Positions 42,291-52,207 are shown, numbered from the stretch's first letter. The stretch is 64,000 bases of DNA from Priestia megaterium NBRC 15308 = ATCC 14581 (GCF_000832985.1 NZ_CP009920.1:4086501-4150500); one strand, 5' to 3'. Program-made: numbers and translations. The notes: a model not told the origin generated them from the letters alone.

Positions 42291-42347
42291 TTGGGTTCTA
42301 AGGTAAGTGTTGTTGATGCGAAACTTCTGAAAGAAAGCTTTAATTGA
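42291..42347 (+). CDS. 18-aa ORF with strong ribosome site (putative peptide)
   Basis: TTG 42291 lies 8 bases after GGAGGG, 17 bases past copy E. It encodes an 18-residue peptide (GSKVSVVDAKLLKESFN after the start) ending in TGA. It may be a truncated gene remnant or a true small peptide. Only the ribosome site supports translation. Confidence 0.3.
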   Translation: MGSKVSVVDAKLLKESFN

Positions 42348-42369
42348 GAAAAAAAGAAAAGTGAGTAAT

Positions 42370-42406
42370 AAAAAACCTGCTACTTGTTTGGAGTAGCAGG
42401 TTTTTT
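42370..42406 (+). terminator. Intrinsic terminator after the spore cluster
   Basis: AAAAAACCTGCTAC pairs perfectly with GTAGCAGGTTTTTT around a 9-base loop. Confidence 0.87.
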
Positions 42407-42487
42407 AGTTTGTTTCTCAGCTGCTGCAGTTTTAACATAAAAAAGAGCATGCGTAATTTAATTGAACACCGGGACAGATCGGTTCTT

Positions 42488-43399
42488 TCATTCCCACAGA
42501 TAAGGAGTCTCTTGGTAAACATAATAGTTCAACCAATTCATAAACAATAGGTTGGCATGAGAGCGCCAAGTTTTTAAAGGTTTTTTGTCGGGATCATTGT
42601 TTGGGAAATAGTGTTCCGGAAGCTTTGGCTCTAGTCCTTTTTCTGTATCTCGAAGAAATTCTTCCTGCAGTGTTTGAACGTCGTACTCTGGGTGCCCTGT
42701 AACGAAAACAAACTTTTCGTCTTTAGACATCGCCATATACACGCCTGCTTCTTCAGAATAGGAAAGAAGCTCAAGGCCAGGATGATTTTGTACTTCATTC
42801 ATGTCTACATCAGTGTGACGGGAATGAGGAGAATAAAAGACATCATCAAATCCTCGCAGCAGCTTAATTGGTTCTTCACTCGATACAACATGTGTAAATA
42901 CACCCGTGCATTTATCAGAAAGAGGTCGCTTGTCAATGCCGAAGTGATGATAAAGCCCGGCTTGAGCTCCCCAACAGATATGAAGGGTAGAAGTCACATT
43001 TGTTTTACACCAATCCATAATTTCTTGAAGTTCTTTCCAGTAGTTTACTTCTTCAAATGGTATATGTTCTACAGGTGCTCCTGTAATAATCATTCCGTCA
43101 TATTTTCGTTCTTTAATTTGTTCAAACGTTTTATAAAACTGATCTAGGTGATTTTTACTCGTTGTTTTTGCTTTATGGCTTGCCGTGTAAAGAAGTGTAA
43201 TATGCACTTGCAGCGGTGAGTTCCCGAGTAAACGTAATAATTGCGTTTCAGCTTTTTCTTTTTCCGGCATTAAGTTTAGGATAACAATATTAAGCGGGCG
43301 AATTTCTTGGTTAACCGCGCGCACGTCGTCCATAATGAAAATTCTCTCTTTTTCTAAAATTTCTTTTGCCGGAAGATCACGTGGAATATTAATAGGCAA
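42488..43399 (-). CDS. metA: Homoserine O-acyltransferase MetA (acetyl-CoA type by residue 111)
   Basis: 303 residues, the usual MetA length, starting [11 protein letters not shown]. The catalytic cysteine is C142 in HICWGAQAG. The His-Glu of the triad lies in VTGHPEYD (about 236-238). Residue 111 is Glu ([12 protein letters not shown]). In studied MetA proteins Glu111 goes with acetyl-CoA use and Gly111 with succinyl-CoA, so this enzyme is expected to make O-acetylhomoserine for methionine synthesis. No S-box (SAM riboswitch) is visible upstream. AGGAGG precedes the start. It is a single gene here, in a region syntenic with B. subtilis metA. Confidence 0.93.
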   Translation of the reverse strand: MPINIPRDLPAKEILEKERIFIMDDVRAVNQEIRPLNIVILNLMPEKEKAETQLLRLLGNSPLQVHITLLYTASHKAKTTSKNHLDQFYKTFEQIKERKYDGMIITGAPVEHIPFEEVNYWKELQEIMDWCKTNVTSTLHICWGAQAGLYHHFGIDKRPLSDKCTGVFTHVVSSEEPIKLLRGFDDVFYSPHSRHTDVDMNEVQNHPGLELLSYSEEAGVYMAMSKDEKFVFVTGHPEYDVQTLQEEFLRDTEKGLEPKLPEHYFPNNDPDKKPLKTWRSHANLLFMNWLNYYVYQETPYLWE

Positions 43400-43750
43400 T
43401 AAAATTCCTCCTATTCGATTTCGAAGTAATGACGCGTATAAATGTTCTTTCTCACGTGAAAATGAGGTTCAACATTTATGTACAATATACTATTATAGGA
43501 ATATACAGAATATTAAGCAATTGAATTTTGAAAAAAAAGAGCATTAATATGCGTAATGGCTAAAATGAAATGGTACAATAAGGTTAAACTGGAGTGTTGC
43601 TATGCTTTTTTAGCGTGACTGAAACTCATTAAAATTTATAGCGCAGTCGTTCCTGTATTTAGTAAACTTCATATCTCCCCCAAAAAACGGATTTTATCCT
43701 TTTTTGATGAAGTGTTTAAAAAGAATTCTCAGCAGAAAAGGGGTTATTAT
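43400..43750. other. Intergenic region between metA and fhs
   Basis: 351 AT-rich bases holding the divergent promoters. TACAAT at 43574-43579 is a possible -10 for fhs. No riboswitch consensus or small gene with a ribosome site is seen. Confidence 0.5.
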
Positions 43751-45439
43751 ATGACAACTAAGAAGCAAATAAAAAGTGATTTGCAAATTGCACAAGAGGC
43801 AACGATTAAACCGATTAAAGAGATTGCCGAGCAGCTAGATATTTTAGAGGGCGAGTTAGAGCCGTACGGACATTATAAAGCAAAGCTTTCTTTGTCCGTT
43901 ATGGAACGTTTACACACAAAACAAGATGGAAAAGTGATTTTAGTTACAGCTATTAATCCAACTCCAGCAGGAGAAGGGAAGTCGACAGTGACGGTTGGCT
44001 TAGCTCAGGCATTACATAGATTAGGTAAAAAAGCGATTGTAGCCATGCGTGAACCATCTCTTGGTCCGGTAATGGGAATTAAAGGAGGTGCCGCTGGAGG
44101 CGGTTATGCTCAAGTGCTTCCAATGGAGGATATTAACTTGCACTTTACCGGAGACCTGCATGCCATCACAACAGCTAACAATGCGCTGGCAGCTATTTTA
44201 GATAACCATATACATCAAGGCAATGAATTGCGTATTGATACACGTAAAATCACGTGGAAACGAGTGGTGGATTTAAACGACCGCGCGCTGCGTCAGGTTG
44301 TCGTTGGGTTAGGTGGTCCGATGCAAGGTGTTCCTCGAGAAGATGGATTTGATATTACGGTTGCATCAGAAATTATGGCTATTTTCTGCTTAGCGTCAGA
44401 TTTACAAGACTTGAAGCGTCGCTTAGCGTCTATTGTGGTAGCTTATAACATAGACAATGAGCCTGTAACGGTTGCAGACTTAGGTGCACAAGGAGCGCTT
44501 ACTCTTCTTTTAAAAGATGCGATTAAACCAAACCTTGTACAGACGTTGGAACATACTCCAGCCCTCATTCACGGAGGTCCTTTTGCTAATATTGCCCACG
44601 GCTGCAATAGCGTCATTGCAACAAAAATGGCTGCAAAACTAGGCGACTATGTAGTAACGGAAGCGGGATTTGGGGCAGATTTAGGCGCAGAAAAATTCCT
44701 AAATATTAAAGCTCGTATGGCAGATATTAAACCAGAAACGGTAGTAATCGTTGCGACAATTCGCGCTCTGAAAATGCATGGAGGCGTTCCTAAAGAGCGT
44801 TTAAATGAAGAAAACATTGAGGCTTTAGAAGCGGGAATTGAAAATCTTGAAAAACATATTGAAACGATTCAGGCATTCGGCGTTCCTTATGTTGTAGCCG
44901 TGAACCGCTTTGTAACAGATTCAAAAGATGAAGTAGAAGCGCTTATGAATTGGTGTGCTTCAAAGAATGTTCCCGTTGCTTTAACAGAAGTATGGGAAAA
45001 AGGTGGAGAAGGCGGCGTCATGCTTGCTGAAAAAATTCTTGAAGTCATGAACGAGATAGAAAGTCAGTTTTCGCCTCTTTACGATGTGTCAGCTTCGATT
45101 CAAGAAAAAGTAGAAGCTATTGCTAAAACCGTCTACGGAGCACAAGGCGTAGATTTTGCTCCAAAAGCGTTAAAGCAAATACAGCAATTTGAAGCAAACG
45201 GATGGGATCACCTGCCAATCTGTATGGCCAAAACACAGTATTCGTTAAGTGATGATCAGACGAAGCTTGGGCGACCAACTGATTTTAAGATTACGGTGAG
45301 GGAATTCCGTCCTTCGCTCGGAGCTGGCTTTCTCGTTGCGCTAACAGGTTCAATTATGACAATGCCTGGACTTCCAAAAAAACCTGCTGCGCTCAATATG
45401 GATATTGACGAGAATGGACATGCACTAGGGATTTTTTAA
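43751..45439 (+). CDS. fhs: Formate--tetrahydrofolate ligase
   Basis: 562 residues. The P-loop-like [19 protein letters not shown] (about residues 65-85) and [20 protein letters not shown] are signatures of 10-formyl-THF synthetase. It joins formate to tetrahydrofolate with ATP, feeding purine and formyl-Met synthesis. The frame is open to 43712, but AAAGGGG 7 bases before ATG 43751 gives the family start. Single-gene unit ending in the R7 repeat. Confidence 0.95.
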   Translation: MTTKKQIKSDLQIAQEATIKPIKEIAEQLDILEGELEPYGHYKAKLSLSVMERLHTKQDGKVILVTAINPTPAGEGKSTVTVGLAQALHRLGKKAIVAMREPSLGPVMGIKGGAAGGGYAQVLPMEDINLHFTGDLHAITTANNALAAILDNHIHQGNELRIDTRKITWKRVVDLNDRALRQVVVGLGGPMQGVPREDGFDITVASEIMAIFCLASDLQDLKRRLASIVVAYNIDNEPVTVADLGAQGALTLLLKDAIKPNLVQTLEHTPALIHGGPFANIAHGCNSVIATKMAAKLGDYVVTEAGFGADLGAEKFLNIKARMADIKPETVVIVATIRALKMHGGVPKERLNEENIEALEAGIENLEKHIETIQAFGVPYVVAVNRFVTDSKDEVEALMNWCASKNVPVALTEVWEKGGEGGVMLAEKILEVMNEIESQFSPLYDVSASIQEKVEAIAKTVYGAQGVDFAPKALKQIQQFEANGWDHLPICMAKTQYSLSDDQTKLGRPTDFKITVREFRPSLGAGFLVALTGSIMTMPGLPKKPAALNMDIDENGHALGIF

Positions 45440-45444
45440 GAGAA

Positions 45445-45614
45445 GAGGCTAGGGTAAGAGTATTTTAGTTGAAGGAAAATCCGAACGATGAAGCAAGATT
45501 CTTGATGAAGAATCAAACTCGTTCGGATTTTTTCATAGTTATGGTAAAAATAAGTTTCATGGGTGTAGTGGCTTCTAGATGTAGATTGGGTGGACTTAGT
45601 AGTGTCTCAATCTC
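45445..45614 (+). repeat. Dispersed 3'-end repeat, copy R7
   Basis: Starts GAGGCTAGGGTAAGAG 5 bases after fhs. The hairpin AATCCGAACGA...TCGTTCGGATT lies at 45478-45533, followed by TTTT. GTTATGGTAAAAATAAG, CTTCTAGATG and the end GTGTCTCAATCTC match the other copies. The GC-rich core is absent. Confidence 0.8.
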
Positions 45615-45712
45615 ATTCTTGCAATATAAAATAACAGGTATTTTATGAATTAATTTGGCAAGAAAGAAGAAGAGCTGACTGTTCGCATTTTATAAAAAAG
45701 GAAGTAGTTGAA

Positions 45713-46231
45713 ATGTTTGATCCAATTGTATTTGATAATTTAAAAGTGGTTGTAGAAGGAGAGATCTATGATCTTGACTTATCTGGGCAAGTATCTGTTA
45801 CGAATCGCGAAGATTTTGTAGACTTAGCTCAATTTACTCGAACGTACCGCATTTCTTTTCAACCGCATTTTTGCTGTACCGCGTCCCTAACTTTATCAAC
45901 CGACTTAGACAACATTCATGCGGAATTAACGCCTTCCCGTGTAGAAAAACCAGGGTGTACAGTTTATATTCATTTTCAGCTAAAAAAACAAAAACCGTTT
46001 GAAGAAGCTGAGTTTCGAAATATACAGGAAATGTGTGAGAGGATCTGGGGAACAACAAGAGTTGTGAAGCAGCGTATTACTCATGAAGTTGGAGGAAGCG
46101 AATATGAAAACAATATTGCGGTAACCTTTAACCGATTTATTTACGAAGATCAAGTAGGAGATTTAATCGAGATGATTGATTATATGCTGCAAACGACTGA
46201 TCAGCTAAAGGTTCTTTACGACAAATCATAA
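45713..46231 (+). CDS. Conserved hypothetical protein
   Basis: 172 residues without signal peptide or membrane segment. It begins MFDPIVFDNLKVVVEGEIYD and contains RISFQPHFCCTASLTLSTDL, a strand-rich region, and a helical C-terminus (QVGDLIEMIDYML). I do not recognise a domain. A GGAAG ribosome site precedes the ATG. It lies between the R7 repeat and bsaA. Probably a conserved Bacillaceae cytoplasmic protein. Confidence 0.75.
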   Translation: MFDPIVFDNLKVVVEGEIYDLDLSGQVSVTNREDFVDLAQFTRTYRISFQPHFCCTASLTLSTDLDNIHAELTPSRVEKPGCTVYIHFQLKKQKPFEEAEFRNIQEMCERIWGTTRVVKQRITHEVGGSEYENNIAVTFNRFIYEDQVGDLIEMIDYMLQTTDQLKVLYDKS

Positions 46232-46292
46232 GAGCGTTTCAGTTGTACTTCAGAAATGAAGTGAATTACAATAGGAAAAAGGAGGCGTTTTG

Positions 46293-46769
46293 ATGAGCGT
46301 GTATGAATACTCTGCAAAAACAATTAAAGACGAAGACGTATCGCTATCTAACTATCAAGGTGACGTGCTGTTGATTGTGAATACAGCTAGCAAATGCGGC
46401 TTCACCCCTCAATATAAAGATTTGCAGGCGCTGTACGAAGAAGAAAAAGAAAATGGCCTAACGGTTTTAGGTTTTCCTTGCAATCAGTTCGGTGGTCAAG
46501 AGCCAGGAAGTTCAAATGATATTGAACAATTTTGTGAGTTAAACTATGGCGTTTCGTTTCCGATGTTTGCAAAAGTAGATGTAAAAGGGGAGCACGCACA
46601 CCCGTTATTTACATACTTAGCAGAACAAGCACCGGGCCTGCTAGGTTCCAAAGGGATAAAATGGAATTTTACAAAGTTTTTAGTGAATCGTCAAGGTGAA
46701 GTCGTGAAGCGATACGCACCTCAAACTGCACCAAAAGATATTCAAAAAGATATAAAAGAATTGCTGTAA
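46293..46769 (+). CDS. bsaA: Glutathione peroxidase-family thiol peroxidase
   Basis: 158 residues, Cys-type GPx. The tetrad is visible: C35 in NTASKCGFTPQ, Q69 in GGQEPG, and W124/N125 in KWNFTKFL. The second conserved cysteine lies in FPCNQFGG. In bacteria such enzymes generally use thioredoxin to reduce hydroperoxides. ATG 46293 follows TTG 46290. AGGAGG spacing suits the ATG. The following ypgQ and ypgR genes mirror B. subtilis gene order. Confidence 0.92.
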   Translation: MSVYEYSAKTIKDEDVSLSNYQGDVLLIVNTASKCGFTPQYKDLQALYEEEKENGLTVLGFPCNQFGGQEPGSSNDIEQFCELNYGVSFPMFAKVDVKGEHAHPLFTYLAEQAPGLLGSKGIKWNFTKFLVNRQGEVVKRYAPQTAPKDIQKDIKELL

Positions 46770-46893
46770 AAGCAGGTGGATTTCCATCTGTTTTTTATTT
46801 TTCAGCAAGGATTTTCAGAGGGTGCTTAGCTGTCAGTGAGACGAGCGCCTTACTTTGTGCTAAAATAATGGTGGATATAATTGAGGTGAGCAA

Positions 46894-47547
46894 ATGAATA
46901 AAATAGCGGAAACGGAAAAGTGGGTTCAAGCAAAGCTTGCGAACGACACGACGGGTCATGACTGGCAGCATATCGATCGCGTGCGTCGAAATGCAGTGCT
47001 TTTATATAAAAAAGAAGGCGGCAATCGGGAAGTTATCGAACTAGCTGCACTTTTACACGATGTTGTAGATGATAAGCTAGTGGAAGATGTTGAAAAGGCG
47101 TACGAAGAAGTGTGGGAGTGGCTGAAGAGTCATCAGGTAGAAGAAGAGAACTGCAAGCATATCGTTCACATTTTACAAACGATGTCATTTAAAGGCGGAA
47201 ACCGTCCGGCTATGGCTACGCTTGAGGGTCAAATTGTTCAAGATGCAGATCGTTTAGATGCGATCGGTGCAATTGGTATCGCACGTACGTTTATGTATGC
47301 AGGTGCTAAAGGCACGGCTTTGTATGATGAAAACATTGCTGTACGAAGTGAGATGACGGAAGAAGAATACAGACACGGGAAATCAACGGCTATTGCACAT
47401 TTTTATGAAAAGTTATTAAAGCTCACTGCGTTAATGAATACTCAAACAGCACGGTCTCTAGCGCAAGAGCGACATACATATATGAAAGAATTTTTAGTTC
47501 AATTTAAGAAAGAGTGGAATTATCATTATGAAAATGCTGACTGTTGA
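46894..47547 (+). CDS. ypgQ: HD-domain phosphohydrolase YpgQ
   Basis: 217 residues with the HD signature: H in GHDWQHIDRV, HD in ALLHDVVDD and D in VQDADRLDAIGA. This matches B. subtilis YpgQ/YedJ, manganese-dependent enzymes active on nucleoside triphosphates or pyrophosphate-type substrates. GAGGTGAG precedes the ATG. Its 3' end overlaps the next gene by 20 bases, so translation of the two is coupled. Confidence 0.88.
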   Translation: MNKIAETEKWVQAKLANDTTGHDWQHIDRVRRNAVLLYKKEGGNREVIELAALLHDVVDDKLVEDVEKAYEEVWEWLKSHQVEEENCKHIVHILQTMSFKGGNRPAMATLEGQIVQDADRLDAIGAIGIARTFMYAGAKGTALYDENIAVRSEMTEEEYRHGKSTAIAHFYEKLLKLTALMNTQTARSLAQERHTYMKEFLVQFKKEWNYHYENADC

Positions 47548-49426
47548 AAACTTAACAAAAACATATGGAGAAAAAGAGCTGTTTCATCAGCTAACATTTA
47601 CAATTACGGAAAATGAGCGAATCGGCTTAATCGGTGTAAACGGAACAGGAAAATCGACGCTTCTTAAAATTATCGCAGGTCTAGAGCTCGGAGACGAAGG
47701 AGATATTGTTCATGCTAAAGACTACAGCGTGACCTATTTACCTCAGCATCCTGATTTTGATGAGGACTTAACGGTTTTGGAGCAAGTTTTCAGCGGAGAT
47801 ACGCCTCTTCTTAACTTACTAAAAAACTATGAGCTAGCTCTGTATGCGTTAGAGCAAGATTCTGCAAACGAGAAAAACCAGCAAACGTTGTACGATTTAC
47901 AGCAGAAAATGGATGCGATGAACGCGTGGGAAGCTAATTCTAACGCACAGTCGATCTTAACGAAGCTGGGAATTTCAAATATGAGTGCAAAAATCGGTGA
48001 GCTTTCAGGTGGACAGAAAAAGCGCGTGTCAATTGCGCAAAGCCTAATTCAAACACCTGATTTATTAATTTTAGATGAGCCGACTAACCACTTGGATTAT
48101 GAGACGGTTAAATGGATCGAAGAATATTTATCCAAATATCAAGGAGCCGTATTGCTTGTTACTCATGATCGCTATTTCTTGGATGCTGTTACAAACCGAA
48201 TTTTCGAGTTAGACGGTGGGAATTTATATAGCTATAAAGGAAACTATGCTGCTTTTCTAGAAGGAAAAGCGATTCGAGAAGAGCAGGAAAAGGCAACTCA
48301 AGCAAAATTAAGCAACTTATATCGCAATGAATTGGCTTGGATTCGCCGAGGAGCAAAAGCGCGTACGACTAAGCAAAAAGCGCGTATTCAACGATTTGAT
48401 GAATTAGAGGGGAAGCTCGATTCTTCTGAAAAAGAATCACTGGATTTAAGTTTAGCAGGCAGCCGCCTTGGGAAAAAAGTGTTTGAATTAAAAGATGTGT
48501 CTAAGACGTATGAAAATAAAATCATTCTTTCAGACTTTACGCACATTGTGAAAAAACAAGACCGGATTGGAATTGTCGGAAAAAATGGAAGCGGAAAGTC
48601 TACACTTTTGAATATGATTGCAGGGCGAATTGAGCCGGATAGCGGTGAAATTGACAGAGGACAAACGGTTAAAGTTGCTTACTATACCCAAGAAAGCGAC
48701 GATATGGACTTAAATCAACGCATGCTTGATTATATTAAAGAATCGGCAGAAGTTGTGCATACGACGGATGGGAAAATGATCTCTGCGTCGCAAATGCTCG
48801 AGAGATTTCTATTTCCTTCACATACGCACGGAACACCAATTCAAAAGTTGTCCGGAGGAGAGCGCCGTCGTTTATACTTATTGAAATTATTAATGACATC
48901 GCCAAATGTTTTGCTTCTAGATGAGCCGACTAATGATTTGGATACTCAAACGCTAACGGTGCTTGAAGACTACCTCGAAGAATTTCCAGGTGTCGTTATC
49001 ACCGTATCACATGATCGCTATTTCTTGGATAAAGTAGCAGATTACTTACTAGTTTTTGAAGGAGAAGGAAACATTTCGATTTATTTTGGCGCTTATACGG
49101 ATCAATTGGAAGAAGCGATGAAGAAGAAACAGGCAATAGTTCAGCAGGCTAAAGTGAAAGAAGAAAAGCCAAAACAGCCGGAGAAAACGAAAAAGCGTCG
49201 CTTAACGTATAAAGAACAAAAAGAATGGGAAGAAATCGAAGGTAATATTGCAGCAAAAGAAGAAGAAATTGAACGCTTAACAAGTGAAATTGAACAGGTG
49301 GGCAGTGATTATACAAAAGCGCATAACCTATCGTTAGAACAAGAAAAAGCAAATGAAGAATTAAGTACACTGCTTGATCGCTGGGCAGAGCTTTCAGAGC
49401 TGATTGAAGAAATTGAAAACGCGTAA
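47528..49426 (+). CDS. ABC-F ATPase (YfmR/Uup type)
   Basis: 632 residues with two ABC domains and no membrane part. Walker A: GVNGTGKSTLL and GKNGSGKSTLL. Signatures: LSGGQKKRVSIAQ and LSGGERRRLYLL. Walker B with DEPTNHLD and DEPTNDLD. The inter-domain linker is charged and a C-terminal coiled coil occupies the last 70 residues. This arrangement fits YfmR/Uup, translation factors acting on stalled ribosomes (polyproline stretches). ATG 47528 or 47534 can start. It overlaps ypgQ. In B. subtilis this gene is not between ypgQ and ypgR as I recall. Confidence 0.88.
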   Translation: MKMLTVENLTKTYGEKELFHQLTFTITENERIGLIGVNGTGKSTLLKIIAGLELGDEGDIVHAKDYSVTYLPQHPDFDEDLTVLEQVFSGDTPLLNLLKNYELALYALEQDSANEKNQQTLYDLQQKMDAMNAWEANSNAQSILTKLGISNMSAKIGELSGGQKKRVSIAQSLIQTPDLLILDEPTNHLDYETVKWIEEYLSKYQGAVLLVTHDRYFLDAVTNRIFELDGGNLYSYKGNYAAFLEGKAIREEQEKATQAKLSNLYRNELAWIRRGAKARTTKQKARIQRFDELEGKLDSSEKESLDLSLAGSRLGKKVFELKDVSKTYENKIILSDFTHIVKKQDRIGIVGKNGSGKSTLLNMIAGRIEPDSGEIDRGQTVKVAYYTQESDDMDLNQRMLDYIKESAEVVHTTDGKMISASQMLERFLFPSHTHGTPIQKLSGGERRRLYLLKLLMTSPNVLLLDEPTNDLDTQTLTVLEDYLEEFPGVVITVSHDRYFLDKVADYLLVFEGEGNISIYFGAYTDQLEEAMKKKQAIVQQAKVKEEKPKQPEKTKKRRLTYKEQKEWEEIEGNIAAKEEEIERLTSEIEQVGSDYTKAHNLSLEQEKANEELSTLLDRWAELSELIEEIENA

Positions 49427-49489
49427 ACAAGTCGTTAGACTGAGTATAAGCCACATGCTACAATTTTAATGAGAGGAGTACGATACGAC

Positions 49490-50614
49490 ATGAACATTAA
49501 ATCAATTGAGCCAACGCCAAGTCCGAATACAATGAAAATTAATTTAGACGAAGTGTTATCAGGCGGAAAAAGCAATAACTATACGGAAAAGAATGCTGAA
49601 GCGGCCCCGGAAGTTGTTCAAGATATTTTAAAAGTAGAAGGGGTAAAAGGAGTCTACCACGTAGCGGACTTCTTAGCAGTAGAGCGAAATGCCAAATATG
49701 ATTGGAAGCAAATTTTGCCGCAAGTTCGTGCAGCGTTTGGTGAAGATTTGCAAAGTAACAGTGAACAACACAAAATGAATGAGCATTTTGGTGAAGTCAA
49801 TGTGTCCGTTCAAATGTTCAAAAACGTACCGATGCAAGTCAAATTAACGGACGGAAATGAAGAAAAGCGTTTTGGCCTGCCCGAACGATTCGCAAAAGCG
49901 GTAGCAGAGCTTCAAAGCTTTTCAGATAATGTAGTGTTAGAACGGAAATGGAAAGAACAAGGCGTTCGTTACGGAGAGTTAGCGGCTATCGGAGACGAAG
50001 TAGTCGAAGAATTAGCAGCAGCATATCCTCAAGAAAGATTAACTCGCCTTGTAGCCAATGCACAAGAAGAAAAAGAAGGCGGAAAAGTTGTACAGCCGCG
50101 TAAAACCTATAAAGTTACAGAAGAGATGCTAGAAGACAAAGATTGGTCAGTGCGCTATGCTCATTTAGAACAAATGGATCCGACAGAAGCTGATTTAGAC
50201 GTTTTAAATAAAGCGCTTGATGATGAAAAAGCATCTATTCGCCGCTTAGCTACCGTCTATTTAGGAATGATTGAATCAAAAACGGTACTACCTTATTTAT
50301 ACAAAGCATTAAAAGATAAATCAGTCACTGTGCGCCGTACTGCTGGAGACTGCATGTCAGATTTAGGCTTTGAAGAAGGTATTCCGGCAATGTGTGAAGC
50401 TCTTAGTGATAAAAACAAGCTTGTGCGCTGGCGTGCAGCTATGTATTTATACGAAGTAGGGGACGAGACAGCTCTTCCTGCATTAAAAGCAGCAGAGAAT
50501 GATAAAGAATTTGAGGTAGACTTACAAATCAAGCTAGCGATCGAACGTATCGAAGGCGGAGAAGAAGCAAAAGGTTCTGTTTGGAAACAAATGACAGAAA
50601 GCAGAAAAGCATAA
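49490..50614 (+). CDS. ypgR: YpgR / conserved virulence factor C-like HEAT-repeat protein
   Basis: 374 residues. The N-terminal 85 residues resemble the Nfu N-terminal domain (SIEPTPSPNTMKINLDEVL, then VEGVKGVYHVADFLAVER). The C-terminal half has HEAT-like repeats (DDEKASIRRLATVYLGMI, KDKSVTVRRTAGDCMSDL, SDKNKLVRWRAAMYLYEV). This is the YpgR/CvfC build. The role is unclear: the Staphylococcus counterpart affects virulence and the Nfu-like part hints at iron-sulfur handling. The frame is open to 49469. GAGAGGAG favours ATG 49490. Confidence 0.87.
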   Translation: MNIKSIEPTPSPNTMKINLDEVLSGGKSNNYTEKNAEAAPEVVQDILKVEGVKGVYHVADFLAVERNAKYDWKQILPQVRAAFGEDLQSNSEQHKMNEHFGEVNVSVQMFKNVPMQVKLTDGNEEKRFGLPERFAKAVAELQSFSDNVVLERKWKEQGVRYGELAAIGDEVVEELAAAYPQERLTRLVANAQEEKEGGKVVQPRKTYKVTEEMLEDKDWSVRYAHLEQMDPTEADLDVLNKALDDEKASIRRLATVYLGMIESKTVLPYLYKALKDKSVTVRRTAGDCMSDLGFEEGIPAMCEALSDKNKLVRWRAAMYLYEVGDETALPALKAAENDKEFEVDLQIKLAIERIEGGEEAKGSVWKQMTESRKA

Positions 50615-50645
50615 AAAAGATCATTCACTTGAATGATCTTTTTTT
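50613..50645. terminator. Bidirectional terminator between ypgR and the deacetylase gene
   Basis: AAAAAAGATCATTC pairs perfectly with GAATGATCTTTTTT around ACTT. It overlaps both stop codons. Confidence 0.85.
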
Positions 50646-51528
50646 ATGACTGCTTTGCAGTAGCAGTTGGAAACTGCATAGGCTGCATGGTGTTATCAAT
50701 TTTAATAGGCTGATAGCCGGACTGTTTTAAGTAAGTCAAAATAGTCGGCAGAGACTGTGCAGTAAAGGATTTGTCATGAAATAAAATGACGGGTGTTCTT
50801 CCATTGGAGTTAACCCCTTGAATATGAGGTTCAAGGCCCTGAATAATTCTAGGTGCAGAACGAAGTGCCCAGTCTTCACTGTCTACATTCCAGTCCCATA
50901 ATTTAAAGTGGCTTAGCAACTCTGTACGGTGTGGCTCTTTTAAATAAGGAACGCTGCCGTAAGGAACGCGGATTAACTTACTGTCAACACCGGTTACTTT
51001 CTTAACTGTTGCTTGACACTCCTGCATTTCTTTTAGCGCAGCGCCGTCTTTACTATACATGACATGAATATCATGGGAGACGCCGTGACAGCCGATGGCA
51101 TGACCTTCTTGTGCTACTTTTTTAGCAATTTCAGGGTGAGCGTCAATTTGATGCTTTAACATAAAGAAAGTTGCTTTTACGTTATATTGACGCAAAGCAT
51201 CTAAAATATGAAGAGTATCAGGTGTTGGACCATCGTCAAACGTAAGATAAACAGGCTGTGTAAGAGCTTGATTTTGATCGTTCACCGTATTTCCTACATA
51301 CATATTATGGTGAAGTGTATTAAGCAGCTTCTCAGGCTGTGCTGAAGATGCAGCTTCTTTCAGCGGCAATGCAGTAGATGCTAAGACTTGCTGAGATGAA
51401 GCAGATTCACTTCCTTTGGCTTCTGTAATAAAAAACAAAGAAGCGACAATCACTAACACTAAAGACAGAAATGCATAAAATCGTTTGTTTGGCTTAAATC
51501 GTTGGTTCGGTTTAAATCGCTGGTTCAA
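50644..51528 (-). CDS. Membrane-anchored polysaccharide deacetylase
   Basis: 294 residues. The N-terminus is a short tandem repeat (NQRFKPNQRFKPNKRF) before a membrane anchor (FLSLVLVIVASLFFI). A Ser/Ala-rich linker leads to the CE4 domain: TFDDGPTP (motif 1), HGVSHDIH (H-x4-H-like metal ligands), RVPYGS (motif 3, with Val instead of the usual Pro), DWNVDSEDW and ILFHDKS. It should act on peptidoglycan or another polysaccharide outside the cell. Two deacetylases in one window (see 38050) suggest different sugars or growth phases. Confidence 0.88.
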   Translation of the reverse strand: MNQRFKPNQRFKPNKRFYAFLSLVLVIVASLFFITEAKGSESASSQQVLASTALPLKEAASSAQPEKLLNTLHHNMYVGNTVNDQNQALTQPVYLTFDDGPTPDTLHILDALRQYNVKATFFMLKHQIDAHPEIAKKVAQEGHAIGCHGVSHDIHVMYSKDGAALKEMQECQATVKKVTGVDSKLIRVPYGSVPYLKEPHRTELLSHFKLWDWNVDSEDWALRSAPRIIQGLEPHIQGVNSNGRTPVILFHDKSFTAQSLPTILTYLKQSGYQPIKIDNTMQPMQFPTATAKQS

Positions 51529-51769
51529 TTTGAAAATCCTTTCTACTAAACTACTATTTACTACTATAGTACAAAAAATGGAATATTAATAGTAAAAATC
51601 GACATTTTTATGGAAAAAACTTAGATGATATGACCCGGTTTTGATCTTTTTTTGTCAAATGAAAAAGGAGAACGGGACAACGATGAGGATTTGAAGAGTG
51701 AGTAGCTAGATTTTTCCTGGTTTTTATAGTATGCTTTTAGCGTGAATGATTGTTAGGAGGAATGTTAAT

Positions 51770-52207
51770 ATGTCAATGGCATATGAAGAATATATGCGTC
51801 AGTTAGTTAAACCAATGCGTCAAGAATTAACTCAAGCTGGTTATGAAGAATTAACAACAGAAGAAGCAGTAGTTGATTTTATGGAAAATGTTGAAGGAAC
51901 AACTTTTGTTGTCGTTAATTCAGTTTGTGGGTGTGCTGCTGGTTTAGCACGTCCTGCAGCGACACAAGCGTATTTACAGTCTGAGCAAAAACCAAATCAA
52001 GTGGTAACAGTTTTTGCCGGTCAAGATAAGGAAGCAACAGCTAAAATGCGTGAATATTTTGGGGACATTGAGCCTTCATCACCGTCTATGGCGCTTTTAA
52101 AAGGAAAAGAAGTCGTTCATTTTATTCCTCGACACGAAATTGAAGGTCAGCCGTTAGAAGTTATTTTTGAAAACATTTTAAATGGTTTTAAGCAGCACTG
52201 TTCATAA
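51770..52207 (+). CDS. brxA: Bacilliredoxin BrxA (YphP)
   Basis: 145 residues with the thioredoxin-fold motif CGC in NSVCGCAAGLARPA (about residues 53-55). This is the bacilliredoxin family, which removes bacillithiol from S-bacillithiolated proteins. The frame is open to 51746, but AGGAGG 9 bases before ATG 51770 and the start MSMAYEEYM decide it. It is followed by ypiP as in B. subtilis. Confidence 0.93.
   Translation: MSMAYEEYMRQLVKPMRQELTQAGYEELTTEEAVVDFMENVEGTTFVVVNSVCGCAAGLARPAATQAYLQSEQKPNQVVTVFAGQDKEATAKMREYFGDIEPSSPSMALLKGKEVVHFIPRHEIEGQPLEVIFENILNGFKQHCS

Noticed and set aside
43400-43750. SAM riboswitch (S-box) upstream of metA or fhs
   Set aside because: No S-box core (such as CTTATCAAGAGAGG...) on either strand.
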